NCBI GenBank assembly: GCA_024743055.1 | Contig: JANSXH010000011.1 | Coordinates: forward strand, 1-64,000 | Reading direction: 5' to 3' | DNA: 64,000 bases | DNA from: Pseudomonadota bacterium | Lineage (GTDB): Bacteria > Pseudomonadota > Alphaproteobacteria > Sneathiellales > Sneathiellaceae | In this document: one piece after another, positions 44,421-53,900 of the stretch | How the letters are laid out: each line of letters opens with the position of its first letter | Numbering within the stretch: the stretch's first letter is position 1 | The notes under the pieces: model-generated | Told to the model about the DNA's origin: nothing | What the model saw: the letters and a program-made list of their open reading frames with translations, nothing else | The model's database searches: none | Made by a program: the position numbers and the translations under genes

Positions 44421-45638
44421 ATGGGCAGAACGGCTCCAAATTTACGGCATTTACGGGCCTTTCGGGCAGTTGCTCAGCATCAAAGCATCAGTCGGGCGTC
44501 GGAAGAGGTGTATCTCTCTCAGCCGGCGATCACCCAGGCCATTGCCAAAATTGAGAAATCCCTGGAGACGGAGCTGTTTATCCGTCGCACAGATGGGGTA
44601 TTTTTGACGGAGCCGGGAAATCTCTTCCTTGTGCGGGCCCAGCGCGCACAGGACTTCATCTCCCACGGTGTTGAAGAAGCGCGAAAACTGGCGGGTTCTA
44701 AGGGAGCAAAAGGCTTTGCCAATCTGGACCAGCTGGTTTCCGGCGTTCAACTTCGCGCCCTAATTGCGGTGGCGGAGACAGGAAATTTCAGTCTGGCAGC
44801 CCGCCTCGTTGGGATTTCACAGCCGTCTCTTTACCGGGCAGCTAGGGATCTGGAGCGGCTGTCTGCCATTACTCTTTTTCGCAAAACCAGTCAGGGCATC
44901 GATTTGACTGCTTCAGCCCAAGTCCTGGCGCGCTTTGCCAAGCTCGCGTTTGCTGAATTGGACCAAGCCAATATTGAGATTGAAGAACAGCAAGGGCATG
45001 ATACAGGCCGCATTGTTGTGGGGACGATGCCGCTTGCCCGGTCTTACATATTGCCCACCGCCATCAACCAGGTCACCTGTGATCGGCCCGGCATTCAGAT
45101 CAGTGTCATTGATGGTCGTTATGAGGATCTGTTACATGGCCTTCGCTATAGTGAAATAGATTTTCTGATCGGCGCCCTTCGTGAGCCACTACCGATAGAG
45201 GATGTGGTCCAGGAGGAGCTATTTAAAGACAGCCTTGCTTTGATCGTTCGCGCTGGTCATCCTTTACAGCGGCGCGCCTCTCTTTCCATAGAAGACCTCT
45301 CAGAATTTCCTTGGATTGTACCTCGGGAAGGAGTGCCAACCCGAGATAAGTTCGAAGGTATTTTCGCTGGTGAAAAAGGCCGGCGCCCAAGTAGCATTGT
45401 CGAGGCGAGTTCCTTAATCCTTATTCGTGGATTGCTGCAAGAGAGTGACCGGATCACCATCCTCTCCTCCCATCAGGTCCGCCACGAATTAGCCAAAGGT
45501 GAATTAGCCGCTCTTGATTTTGATCTGGGCGATACTCGACGTTCTATCGGACTAACATTTCGCAAAGATTGGCATCCGACTGCAACACAGGCCCTTTTTG
45601 TAGAGACCCTAAGAAATGCCGGGTCACAGCTGAAATGA
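44421..45638 (+). CDS. LysR-type regulator with two DNA-binding domains
   Basis: A 405-residue protein. The first winged-helix domain is at residues 6-65 (LRHLRAFRAVAQHQSIS...LSQPAITQAIAKIEKSL). A second is at about 108-170 (LRALIAVAETGNFSLAARLVGISQPSLYRAARDLE). The LysR effector domain follows (about 190-400). Normal LysR proteins are about 300 residues with one such domain. It is divergent from the protocatechuate operon and is the likely regulator of both that operon and the ligC side. The inducer is probably a pathway intermediate. Confidence 0.9.
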   Translation: MGRTAPNLRHLRAFRAVAQHQSISRASEEVYLSQPAITQAIAKIEKSLETELFIRRTDGVFLTEPGNLFLVRAQRAQDFISHGVEEARKLAGSKGAKGFANLDQLVSGVQLRALIAVAETGNFSLAARLVGISQPSLYRAARDLERLSAITLFRKTSQGIDLTASAQVLARFAKLAFAELDQANIEIEEQQGHDTGRIVVGTMPLARSYILPTAINQVTCDRPGIQISVIDGRYEDLLHGLRYSEIDFLIGALREPLPIEDVVQEELFKDSLALIVRAGHPLQRRASLSIEDLSEFPWIVPREGVPTRDKFEGIFAGEKGRRPSSIVEASSLILIRGLLQESDRITILSSHQVRHELAKGELAALDFDLGDTRRSIGLTFRKDWHPTATQALFVETLRNAGSQLK

Positions 45639-45753
45639 TATCTACTTAAAAGCGACCTATTCAAAAATTGAATGATGGATCGTCATTTTTAATTTCCGAG
45701 ATGGCGCGGGACTGCGTAAACAGGACAAATATAAATATCTAGGATAGAGAATT

Positions 45754-46683
45754 TTGAATTCAGTTGAGGCTGACACCAAAAACAACGCAGCTCCCTTTTC
45801 CATTGCCCTCATCGGGTTCGGGGAAGCTGGTATGGCATTCGCCGAAGGCTGGACTGGAATAGGGAATTTGTCCCTGACGGCCTTTGATCTTAAAATTGAT
45901 AGCCTTGAAGACGGCGTTGCAGCGGGCAAGCAGTCGGATTTTCAGAAGTTCAATATCCAGGACGGCAAGACAGCGATAGACACCGTGAAAAACGCAGCCG
46001 CTATTTTTTCCGTTGTAACAGCGGATCAAGCCTTAAAGGCAGCCCAGTCGATCACCAATGGCATTACCGATGGTACGTTGTTTTTTGATTGCAACTCATG
46101 CGCACCAGGAACGAAACGAAAATCGAAAGCCGTAATTGACGCGGCGGGGGGGCGATATGTTGATGTCGCCGTGATGTCGCCTGTCCATCCAAAATTACAT
46201 AAGACACCTTTGCTGATCAGCGGCGATCATGTTGAAGAGGCAATGACGGTTTTTGACTGCCTGCAGATGAATGCGACGATTATGGAAGGCGATGTGGGTG
46301 CAGCCTCCTCGGTCAAGATGATCCGCAGTATCATGATGAAAGGGCTGGAAGCCTTGTTCAGTGAATGTGTGCTGGCGGGGCGACGGGCCGGCGTGGATGA
46401 AGAAGTGCTGGCTTCCTTGGAAAAGACCTATCCAGGCTTCAATTTTGAGGGACGGGCCGCTTATATGTTTGAAAGAATGACACAGCATGGCCTCAGGCGG
46501 GCTGCAGAAATGCGGGAAGTTGCCCTGACTATCGAAGAGCTTGGGTTACCCAATGGCGTGACTGCTGCCGCGGTTGATTGGCAGCAAATGCTGGGAGATA
46601 TGGACTATATTGCAAAAGGTGAGGATTACCGGTCGCAAGCCGATATTCTCCTTAAAAAACTGGATCTTGAGAAACGGAACTAA
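45754..46683 (+). CDS. DUF1932-type NAD(P)-dependent dehydrogenase
   Basis: A 309-residue beta-hydroxyacid-dehydrogenase-like protein. The Rossmann motif is IALIGFGEAGMAFAEGW at about residues 17-33. The C-terminal half (LEASFSECVLAGRRAGV-like segment, YPGFNFEGRAAYMFERM) matches the DUF1932 helical domain that follows such Rossmann domains. The start is probably TTG 45754 with GATAGAG upstream. It lies 3 nt before ligC, so it probably acts on an aromatic-pathway intermediate, but its reaction is unknown. Confidence 0.82.
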   Translation: MNSVEADTKNNAAPFSIALIGFGEAGMAFAEGWTGIGNLSLTAFDLKIDSLEDGVAAGKQSDFQKFNIQDGKTAIDTVKNAAAIFSVVTADQALKAAQSITNGITDGTLFFDCNSCAPGTKRKSKAVIDAAGGRYVDVAVMSPVHPKLHKTPLLISGDHVEEAMTVFDCLQMNATIMEGDVGAASSVKMIRSIMMKGLEALFSECVLAGRRAGVDEEVLASLEKTYPGFNFEGRAAYMFERMTQHGLRRAAEMREVALTIEELGLPNGVTAAAVDWQQMLGDMDYIAKGEDYRSQADILLKKLDLEKRN

Positions 46684-46686
46684 AAA

Positions 46687-47637
46687 ATGATCAATGTATG
46701 TGTTGCTGGTGCTGCGGGTGCTTTTGGACAAAAGCATCTCGATGCCATTGCAAATATTGAAGGTGTGCAAGTGACGTCCATCGTCGGGCGTGAAGACGAG
46801 TCAACAAAAGCGGCGGCGGAAGCCCGAAGTATCGGTCATTGGACCCTGAACCTGGAGGAAAGTCTGGCTCGGGAGGATGTCGATTGCGTTATTCTTTCGA
46901 CGCCGACCCAGATGCATGCGGCCCAATCCATCCAGTGCATGGATGCCGGCAAACATGTTCTCGTCGAAATACCCATGGCGGATAACCTGGCGGATTCAGA
47001 ACGCCTGGTCGCCAAGCAAAAGGAAACCGGTCTTATCGCCATGGCCGGGCATGTCCGCCGTTTTAACCCGAGCCATCAATGGATCCATAATAAAATCAAA
47101 GCCGGGGAACTTACCCTGCAGCAGTTGGATGTCCAGACCTACTTCTTCCGTCGCACCAATACTAATGCGCTGGGTAAGCCACGCAGCTGGACAGACCATT
47201 TGCTCTGGCACCATGCCTGCCACACGGTCGATCTGTTTCAATATCAGACCGGTGGTCAGGCCGTGAAGGCGTTCGGGCTAGAAGGTCCTGAGCATCCGGA
47301 TCTTAAGATTGCCATGGATATGACCATTGGTATGAAGTCACCAGGCGGTGCCATTTGCACCTTGTCCCTCTCTTTTAACAATGACGGACCTCTTGGAACC
47401 TTCTTTCGCTATATATGCGACAATGGTACCTATATCGCCCGCTATGACGATCTGGTAGATGGCTATGAGAACCCCATCGATTTGTCGGATGTTGCCGTCT
47501 CAAACAATGGGATTGAGTTGATTGACCGAGAGTTTTTTTCGGCCATCAAGGAAGGACGTGAACCGAATGCGAGCGTTGCCCAGTGCCTGCCTGCCATGCA
47601 GACTTTGGATCGCATCGAAAAAAGTTTTTCCGCTTAA
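46687..47637 (+). CDS. ligC: 4-carboxy-2-hydroxymuconate-6-semialdehyde dehydrogenase
   Basis: A 316-residue Gfo/Idh/MocA-fold NAD(P)-dependent dehydrogenase that oxidises the hemiacetal of the LigAB product to 2-pyrone-4,6-dicarboxylate. The N-terminal VCVAGAAGAFGQKHLDAI nucleotide-binding motif, VLVEIPMADNLADSE, and the LigC-typical SWTDHLLWHHACHTVDLFQYQ with its catalytic His and acidic residues are present. It completes the pathway whose other genes are on the opposite strand. Confidence 0.94.
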   Translation: MINVCVAGAAGAFGQKHLDAIANIEGVQVTSIVGREDESTKAAAEARSIGHWTLNLEESLAREDVDCVILSTPTQMHAAQSIQCMDAGKHVLVEIPMADNLADSERLVAKQKETGLIAMAGHVRRFNPSHQWIHNKIKAGELTLQQLDVQTYFFRRTNTNALGKPRSWTDHLLWHHACHTVDLFQYQTGGQAVKAFGLEGPEHPDLKIAMDMTIGMKSPGGAICTLSLSFNNDGPLGTFFRYICDNGTYIARYDDLVDGYENPIDLSDVAVSNNGIELIDREFFSAIKEGREPNASVAQCLPAMQTLDRIEKSFSA

Positions 47638-47652
47638 AGGAGCAAGAGTCGA

Positions 47653-48648
47653 TTGATGAAAAACCGTAGAATAGGAGAGTTTCAGGTCTCTCCGGTCTCC
47701 CTTGGCTGCATGAACCTGTCTTTTGGATATGGCAATGTGCCGACAGCGGAAGAAGGCTCTGAGCTCCTGCTGAAATCTCTGGAAGTTGGCTATACCATGC
47801 TGGACACAGCCGCCCTTTATGGTGGTGGCGCCAATGAAGCGCTGATTGGCAATACGCTGAAACATCGCCGCAATGACTATATGCTCGCCAGTAAATGCGG
47901 AATCACAAAGGATGCTAAAGGTGTCCGCACGATTAATGGTGATCCGCTGGAAATCCGAAAGTCCTGTGAGGAAAGCCTGAGTCTGTTGCAGACAGATGTC
48001 ATTGATCTTTTTTACCTGCATCGGCGGGACTTCAATATTCCGATCGAGGAGAGCGTCGGGGCACTGTCCGATCTTGTGACCGACGGTAAAATCCGTTTGG
48101 TGGGGCTTTCGGAAATGTCGGCGGAGACGGTGCGCAAAGCTCATGCAGTACATCCTATTGCAGCGGTTCAATCGGAATATTCCCTCTGGACGCGAAATCC
48201 TGAGATCGCTGTATTGGAAACCTGCAAAGAGATTGGGGCTGCTTTCATTGCCTTTAGCCCCTTGGCTAGGGCGTTTCTTACCGGGAAATTGCAACACCCT
48301 CAGGATCTGCCGAAGGATGATCTTCGTCATGGCATGCCACGATTTGAGCCCGAAAACTACGCCCAAAATCTCGAGCTGCTGGAGGAGTTTGCAAACCTGG
48401 CAGAGGAAAGCGGCTGTACAATGGCCCAACTGGCGCTAGCCTGGCTGCTCAACAAGGATGACCATATTATTCCCATTCCAGGGACAACTAATGTCGATCA
48501 TTTGGTAGAGAATTTTGGAGCCGGAGAAGTAGAATTGTCAGCAGAGGTTATGAAATGCCTGGAACAGCTGATCAATAACGATACGGTACATGGTCCCCGA
48601 TATGATGCGGCTGCTCAATCGAAGATCGATACGGAAGAATTTGCCTGA
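47653..48648 (+). CDS. Aldo/keto reductase
   Basis: A 331-residue (beta/alpha)8 NADPH-dependent oxidoreductase. The catalytic tetrad is visible: Asp and Tyr in MLDTAALYGGG, Lys in LASKCG and His in YLHRRD. The C-terminal cofactor motif is IPGTTNVDHLVEN. It resembles the group of AKRs acting on aldehydes and quinones. Its position after ligC suggests a role with an aromatic aldehyde or a shunt intermediate, but the substrate is unknown. Confidence 0.9.
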   Translation: MMKNRRIGEFQVSPVSLGCMNLSFGYGNVPTAEEGSELLLKSLEVGYTMLDTAALYGGGANEALIGNTLKHRRNDYMLASKCGITKDAKGVRTINGDPLEIRKSCEESLSLLQTDVIDLFYLHRRDFNIPIEESVGALSDLVTDGKIRLVGLSEMSAETVRKAHAVHPIAAVQSEYSLWTRNPEIAVLETCKEIGAAFIAFSPLARAFLTGKLQHPQDLPKDDLRHGMPRFEPENYAQNLELLEEFANLAEESGCTMAQLALAWLLNKDDHIIPIPGTTNVDHLVENFGAGEVELSAEVMKCLEQLINNDTVHGPRYDAAAQSKIDTEEFA

Positions 48649-48668
48649 TTGACAGAGCCGGTCAATCA
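48646..48668 (+). other. Hairpin at the end of the aldo/keto reductase gene
   Basis: TGATTGAC (48646-48653) pairs perfectly with GTCAATCA (48661-48668); the stem starts at the stop codon. No T-run follows. It may attenuate or stabilise mRNA before the MFS gene, which begins 45 bp on. Confidence 0.4.
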
Positions 48669-48712
48669 TGACGGTATGAAAGGGTGCGTCTTAAACTGCA
48701 GCTGGCCCTAAC

Positions 48713-49927
48713 ATGTTTCGTGTTTCCGATACCCTGCCATTTGTTCGACGGGAATGGCGGTTTCTGACTTTTGGGCTGTTGCTCGCCTTCTGGTCCGGAC
48801 CGGGTCAGACATATGTGATTTCTGTTATCGGCGGCCATATCCGCGAAGACTTCAATCTCAGCCATGGAGATTTCGGCGCCATATATACCGTGGCGACTTT
48901 GGTTTGCGCAGCAATTCTTTGGAAAGCGGGACCGTTGGTTGATCGACTGCCGCTTAAACAGTTTGTGTATAAGATTGCTCTTCTTATGATCGCTGCCATG
49001 GTCGCATTCGGGTTTGTGGCGGGCCCTATCTCCTTATTCTTTGGTATTATTGCAGTTCGATTTCTGGGCCAGGGGATGATGACCCATGTGGCCTTGACCG
49101 CCATGGCCCGACGCTATGAAGCAGAGCGAGGGCGTGCCGTGGCAATTGCTGCCCTTGGTTTTCCCTTGGGAGAAGCATTATTTCCACCGCTTATCGTCAT
49201 CGCCTTAACCTTTATGAACTGGCAATTGATCTGGCCGGCCATGGCAGTGATTGCCGCGCTGACACTTCTCCCCTTTATTCCGCAGTTAATCCGACATACA
49301 CCGACCCAGGATGGTAAGGGGACGGGTGTGCTGGCCGCGGCTGATGAAGATGCCAAGCATTGGACCAGGGCCGAGATGCTAAAGGATGGAAAATTCTATC
49401 TGTTGGCGCCGACAGCAATGGCACAGTCAGGCATTTTTACCGGACTGTTTTTCCATCAAGTCTATTTCGTCGCTGAAAAGGGATGGGATTTCGAATGGTG
49501 GAGCTTCACCTTTTCGGTATTTGCTGCCGCCTCACTAATTGGCGGCATTGTGTCGGGCATGCTGGTGGATATGTATCGGGCGCGCACACTTGCTCCATTT
49601 GTCTTGCTGCCCATCATCGTCGGCATTTACGTTTTCGCGAATTTTGAACCTGCTTTTATGGCCATCATTGTCATGTTTATTCTCGGCTTTGGAGCTGGCG
49701 CGACAAATCCAGTTTTATCTTCTTTGTGGCCGGAACTCTATGGCACGAGACATCTTGGTGCGATACGGGCTGTCGCCACGGTCGTCATGGTAGTCGGTTC
49801 AGCTCTCGGGCCTATTGCCATGGGTTGGGCCCTTGATGCCAGTGTGACATTGCAAACCATCGCCGGAGCTTCCATGGTGATCGCCATTGGATGTGCCGGT
49901 CTGGCGAAATGGGCACTCAGGCGTTAA
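48713..49927 (+). CDS. MFS transporter
   Basis: A 404-residue inner-membrane protein with twelve predicted helices of the major facilitator superfamily (FGLLLAFWSGPGQTYVISVIGG opening, central loop about 195-215, VLSSLWPELYGTRHLGAIRA in helix 10-11). It follows the ligC operon on the same strand and is the most likely importer or exporter of an aromatic acid of this cluster. The substrate is inferred only from context. Confidence 0.9.
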   Translation: MFRVSDTLPFVRREWRFLTFGLLLAFWSGPGQTYVISVIGGHIREDFNLSHGDFGAIYTVATLVCAAILWKAGPLVDRLPLKQFVYKIALLMIAAMVAFGFVAGPISLFFGIIAVRFLGQGMMTHVALTAMARRYEAERGRAVAIAALGFPLGEALFPPLIVIALTFMNWQLIWPAMAVIAALTLLPFIPQLIRHTPTQDGKGTGVLAAADEDAKHWTRAEMLKDGKFYLLAPTAMAQSGIFTGLFFHQVYFVAEKGWDFEWWSFTFSVFAAASLIGGIVSGMLVDMYRARTLAPFVLLPIIVGIYVFANFEPAFMAIIVMFILGFGAGATNPVLSSLWPELYGTRHLGAIRAVATVVMVVGSALGPIAMGWALDASVTLQTIAGASMVIAIGCAGLAKWALRR

Positions 49928-49935
49928 ATCCTGTC

Positions 49936-50541
49936 CTAATAAAATTTGGGATAGGCCACTTTAATGGTTCGGGGCAAAGTAAATTTGGAGGTTGGCGAAG
50001 TAAATACAACATCAAGCCCGGTTTCCGCAGATGAGGACGCCCTTTCCCGGAAATGCCAAAAGGTTCGCGGTAATGGCACGGGATTTAGGTTCCGTTGCTT
50101 GCCGGATTCTAGGTCAGCGAAGGAGACTCCTTCATGCTCGTAGATTTCCTCAACCTGAATGATTACAGTCGCCGGACTGTCCAGTCCGTTTTCCCGGCCA
50201 ACAGGCAATCTGGACAGTATGTTCAAATCCGATATATGATCCAGCAAGGCTAGGCTGGCAGCCTCAGGAGTGTTGACGATTTTCAGGTGCGAGAAGCTTT
50301 GAAGTTTCTTTATCACCTGATCGTGGCGGCATTCTTCTGCGAGCCAGATGAATTTCTGTCGGGTAGCAGGTTGAGTTAGGTATTCTAAAGTTGTTGGGTG
50401 TAATCCTGAAGGGGCGTGTCGCTCCCCCCATCCAGCCTGATGAGCCGAACGATTTCCAAGAGATGGCCATATGTTTGAGGACCCTGTCGCGCTGGTTGGT
50501 GCTAAAGGATGGCTTCCAGATTCAATCATATTTACAAGCAT
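49936..50541 (-). CDS. Hypothetical protein
   Basis: A 201-residue protein I do not recognise. The first 60 residues are low in predicted structure and rich in Ser, Gly, His and Pro. The middle (QKFIWLAEECRHDQVIKKLQ...EAASLALLDHISDLNIL) looks like a compact alpha/beta domain with a possible response-regulator-like or nucleotide-binding flavour, but no motif is decisive. The C-terminus is basic. Its stop lies 8 bp from the MFS stop (convergent). It may be regulatory, since it lies next to a long regulatory-looking gap before the RTX gene. Moderate confidence that it is real. Confidence 0.5.
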   Translation of the reverse strand: MLVNMIESGSHPLAPTSATGSSNIWPSLGNRSAHQAGWGERHAPSGLHPTTLEYLTQPATRQKFIWLAEECRHDQVIKKLQSFSHLKIVNTPEAASLALLDHISDLNILSRLPVGRENGLDSPATVIIQVEEIYEHEGVSFADLESGKQRNLNPVPLPRTFWHFRERASSSAETGLDVVFTSPTSKFTLPRTIKVAYPKFY

Positions 50542-50947
50542 TTAACTTCCTTATGTAATTTATGAGTTGAACACATAAGGAGCAATTATGTTTATTTGGT
50601 TGTCGGAAAGTTACAGTTTCTTGACAATTTGAGGGTAGCCTCTTGTCATGACCAAAAACCGTGCCGGAAACCTGATATTTGCAATAGTACCGGTTAAAAT
50701 GAGTCTGTGAGTGTTACTTATGTGACAGTTTTGGAATTCACGCCACAATTTAACCATATTGGGTATCCATTTGCCGAATTAATTACATAAAATTTGATGG
50801 ATTTTTTATTTATCACCCGTTTAGGGGATGAAGTGGCTATCTGGATCATAGTAGAAATTCGTCCAATGAGTGAATTATCGGCCGGCAAAGTTAGTGAAAG
50901 CCCCGAACAAGAGATACGTTCAAGGACGTTAGTGGAGTAATAGAGAG
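50542..50947. other. Intergenic region upstream of the RTX protein gene
   Basis: About 400 AT-rich bases with no coding or RNA gene visible. CCTTATGT (50549-50556) and ACATAAGG (50573-50580) form an 8-bp inverted repeat separated by 16 bp, just upstream of the minus-strand hypothetical gene; it could be an operator or hairpin. No clear terminator or -35/-10 pair was found for either flanking gene. Confidence 0.5.
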
Positions 50948-53900
50948 ATGGCAGTTTCAAACGATACCGAAAATACCGGTACGAATTCTGAAGTTTCCGC
51001 AGAAGTTATTGTTGAGGTTCTTCCTGGCGCACTGGTTCGTGTTCCGTTTGAATCTCCGCAGGGTGTTCGCTTTACCCAGGATGCAGGGAACCTACTGGTT
51101 ACTCCCACCGGCGGTGGCGAAGCTATTTTATTGCAGGATTTTTTAACATTTGGAACAACTGAAAATCCGCCGAAAATAGAATTCGCGGACGGTCAGATCC
51201 TGGAGATCAATCAGGTCACATCTCTTGTTGAAAATTACTCTGAAACGGATGTGAGCCCAGCTTCAGGTGATGACTTTAGTGCTGGAGGTGGCGCCAATTT
51301 TAGTGAGTATGTCGATCAGGGTATTGGTGATCCTATTGGTATTGCCGATTTGCTGCCACCTACGGATCTCGCGTTTGGTGACGACGTTCTTGAAGAAATC
51401 ATCGGTGAAAACGAGAATTTTGATGGCTTGCCCAATGACGACCCTGATGGAACAGTCGTAATCAGCTTTTCTACACCAGGCTCCTTTGGCGGATCTGTCT
51501 CTGGTGGATATGAAGACTGGCAGCCAAGTCAAAATTTCGGGGATTTTACCGAGTTTCCTATGCAGGTCGTTGTCGAATTCACTCCCGATAGTGATGAGCA
51601 GCTCCAGACAATTGATCTTTCCGGCTTTCCTAGTGGCGCTCGCTTCTTTGTCGGTGGAACTGACGCAGGTGATGAAGTAGATGTCAGCGGTGGGTCTGTC
51701 TCAGTCGCAGCCGTTGGAGGTGTGTTGCCGGCGATGTATCTATTGCCGCCCGCCAATAGCGATGCTGATATTCCTCTCGAAGTTTCCGCTAATTTCATCA
51801 ATGGTGATGGCTTTACTGGATCCACGGAAGCAAGCGGCACGGCCATCATTGATGCTGTAGCTGACATCCCAGAACTAGCTGGGTCAGATGCCACTGGCGA
51901 TGAAGACACGGCAATTGATATTCCCATTACGGCGGCGTTGGAAGATACCGATGGCTCTGAGAGCCTTGCAGTTTCCATCAGTGGCGTCCCTGTTGGCGCG
52001 ACTCTTTCTGATGGCGTGAATACATTCGTTGGCGATGGCTCTGACGTAGATGTCACGGGTTGGGATCTCGGATCTCTACAGATAACACCACCAGCAGATG
52101 ACGATAGTGATTTCAGCCTCGCAGTGACGGCGGTTTCCACGGAAGCAGCGACTGTTGCGGGCGGTGGTGAACTGACGGACAGCAACAATACGGCAACGGC
52201 GTCGATCACCATTGATGTGACGGTTGACCCTGTATCTGATATTCCGACGGTTGTCGTTTCGGATGCGGCTGGTAAAGAGGATTTGGGAAATGCGGGCGAT
52301 CAGATTGCGGCTGTTCCTGCACCGGCTTCCGGTGATATTCCGCTGAACATCACTCTGACTACCGGCGAAGGCGGGACGGAAGACGGCTATGTGGTCTTGA
52401 GTGGCTATCCTGCTGGTGTCACTTTTACAGTCGGAGCTGCGGATGCTGGCGGTTGGCGTGTTGAGCAGGCAGACCTTGCGGCATTGGCCATTAACGGATT
52501 GCCTGAGGACAGCGATGCCGACTTTGCGATTACGGTAACCCCTTATTCTGTTGACGGGACGGCTGATCCTGTTGCCGGAACACCAGGTGTTCTGAATGTG
52601 GTAATTGACGCGGTTGCAGATATCCCGACCCTGACCCTAGATGGCTCTGCAGCGGATGCAACTGCCAGCGGCGAAGAGGATACGGCCATTGATCTGCCGG
52701 ATATCGTGGCTGGATTGCAGGATACGGATGGATCTGAAACGGCCACGGTATCGATCAGTGGTGTGCCGATTGGGGCGACCTTGTCGGACGGCAATGGCAA
52801 TGACTTTATTGGCGATGGTTCTGATGTGGATATTACGGGCTGGGATCTGACGGCACTGACGATTACGTCGGCAGCCGATGATGATACGGACTTCACCCTG
52901 ACGGTGTCTGTGACTTCGACCGAGGCAGCGACAGTTGCCGGAGGCGGTGAGATCAATGAAGCCGATAACAGTGCCACAGTCTCATATGATATCGATGTGA
53001 CGGTTACTGATGAAGGGCCGGTTGCTGTAGCGGATAATCCGCCAAGCCTAAATGAGCTCCCCAACACACATGCTATTTTTGTGATTGATACTTCTGGCAG
53101 CCTTAGCGCTGCTGAGTTGGCGCAAATGGAAGCAGCCCTTAAGAATCTGGCGACTTCGATGTTTGAAGCCAATCCTGACGGAACAGTTATCACTTTGATA
53201 GATTTTGGTACTGATGCCGAATTTATTGGTGGAGGAGATGGAACATACGATACCCTTGAATCTGTCCTAAGCGCATTGGATCCGCTCAACACTCTGAGTG
53301 GGGGGCTTACAAACTACCAATCAGCTTTGGATCTTGCTCGAACTGTTGATTTTGAGCCAGGGTTTGAAAAGGCCATTTACTTCATTTCTGATGGAGACCC
53401 CAACAGAGGGGATACAGCGGCCGGAATTTCGGATTTTAACGACTGGGTCGAAAATGACCTGGGCGGCGCGGATCTTTACGCTGTAGGTATTACGGACGTG
53501 GGTGAAACCAGCCCTTGGCTCGGTAGTCTTGATAACACACCCGACGATAACAATGTTAATCCAGTGGGCGGGCCTTATCTGTATGTTGAGGATCCGAGCG
53601 ATCTTTCCGCCAGCCTCGTTACATCAAATACGTCACTTTCGGACAACGTTTTAACGAATGACGTAGCAGGTAACGACGCGTTGGCGGACGTTCCGATTGT
53701 GTCTGTTGCCCATAATGGGACTACCTATGATCTAACGTCAGTTGGACCGAACGTGTCAGTTGATGGGAATATTCTAACATTAGATACAGATCTTGGCAGA
53801 TTGGTATTGAATTTCGAAAATGGAGATTACACTTACTCTGTCACATCTGACGTCAATAACGTTGAGACTGATGTATTTAACTACACAATTATCGATACGG

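Noticed and set aside
43658..44554. 298-residue plus-strand frame across galB and the divergent promoter region
   Set aside because: It overlaps galB and the start of the LysR gene, both well supported; it is a shadow.
51260..53000. Short tandem repeats that might be a CRISPR or non-coding repeat array
   Set aside because: They are in-frame coding repeats of cadherin-like domains with divergent spacing, not identical direct repeats with unique spacers.
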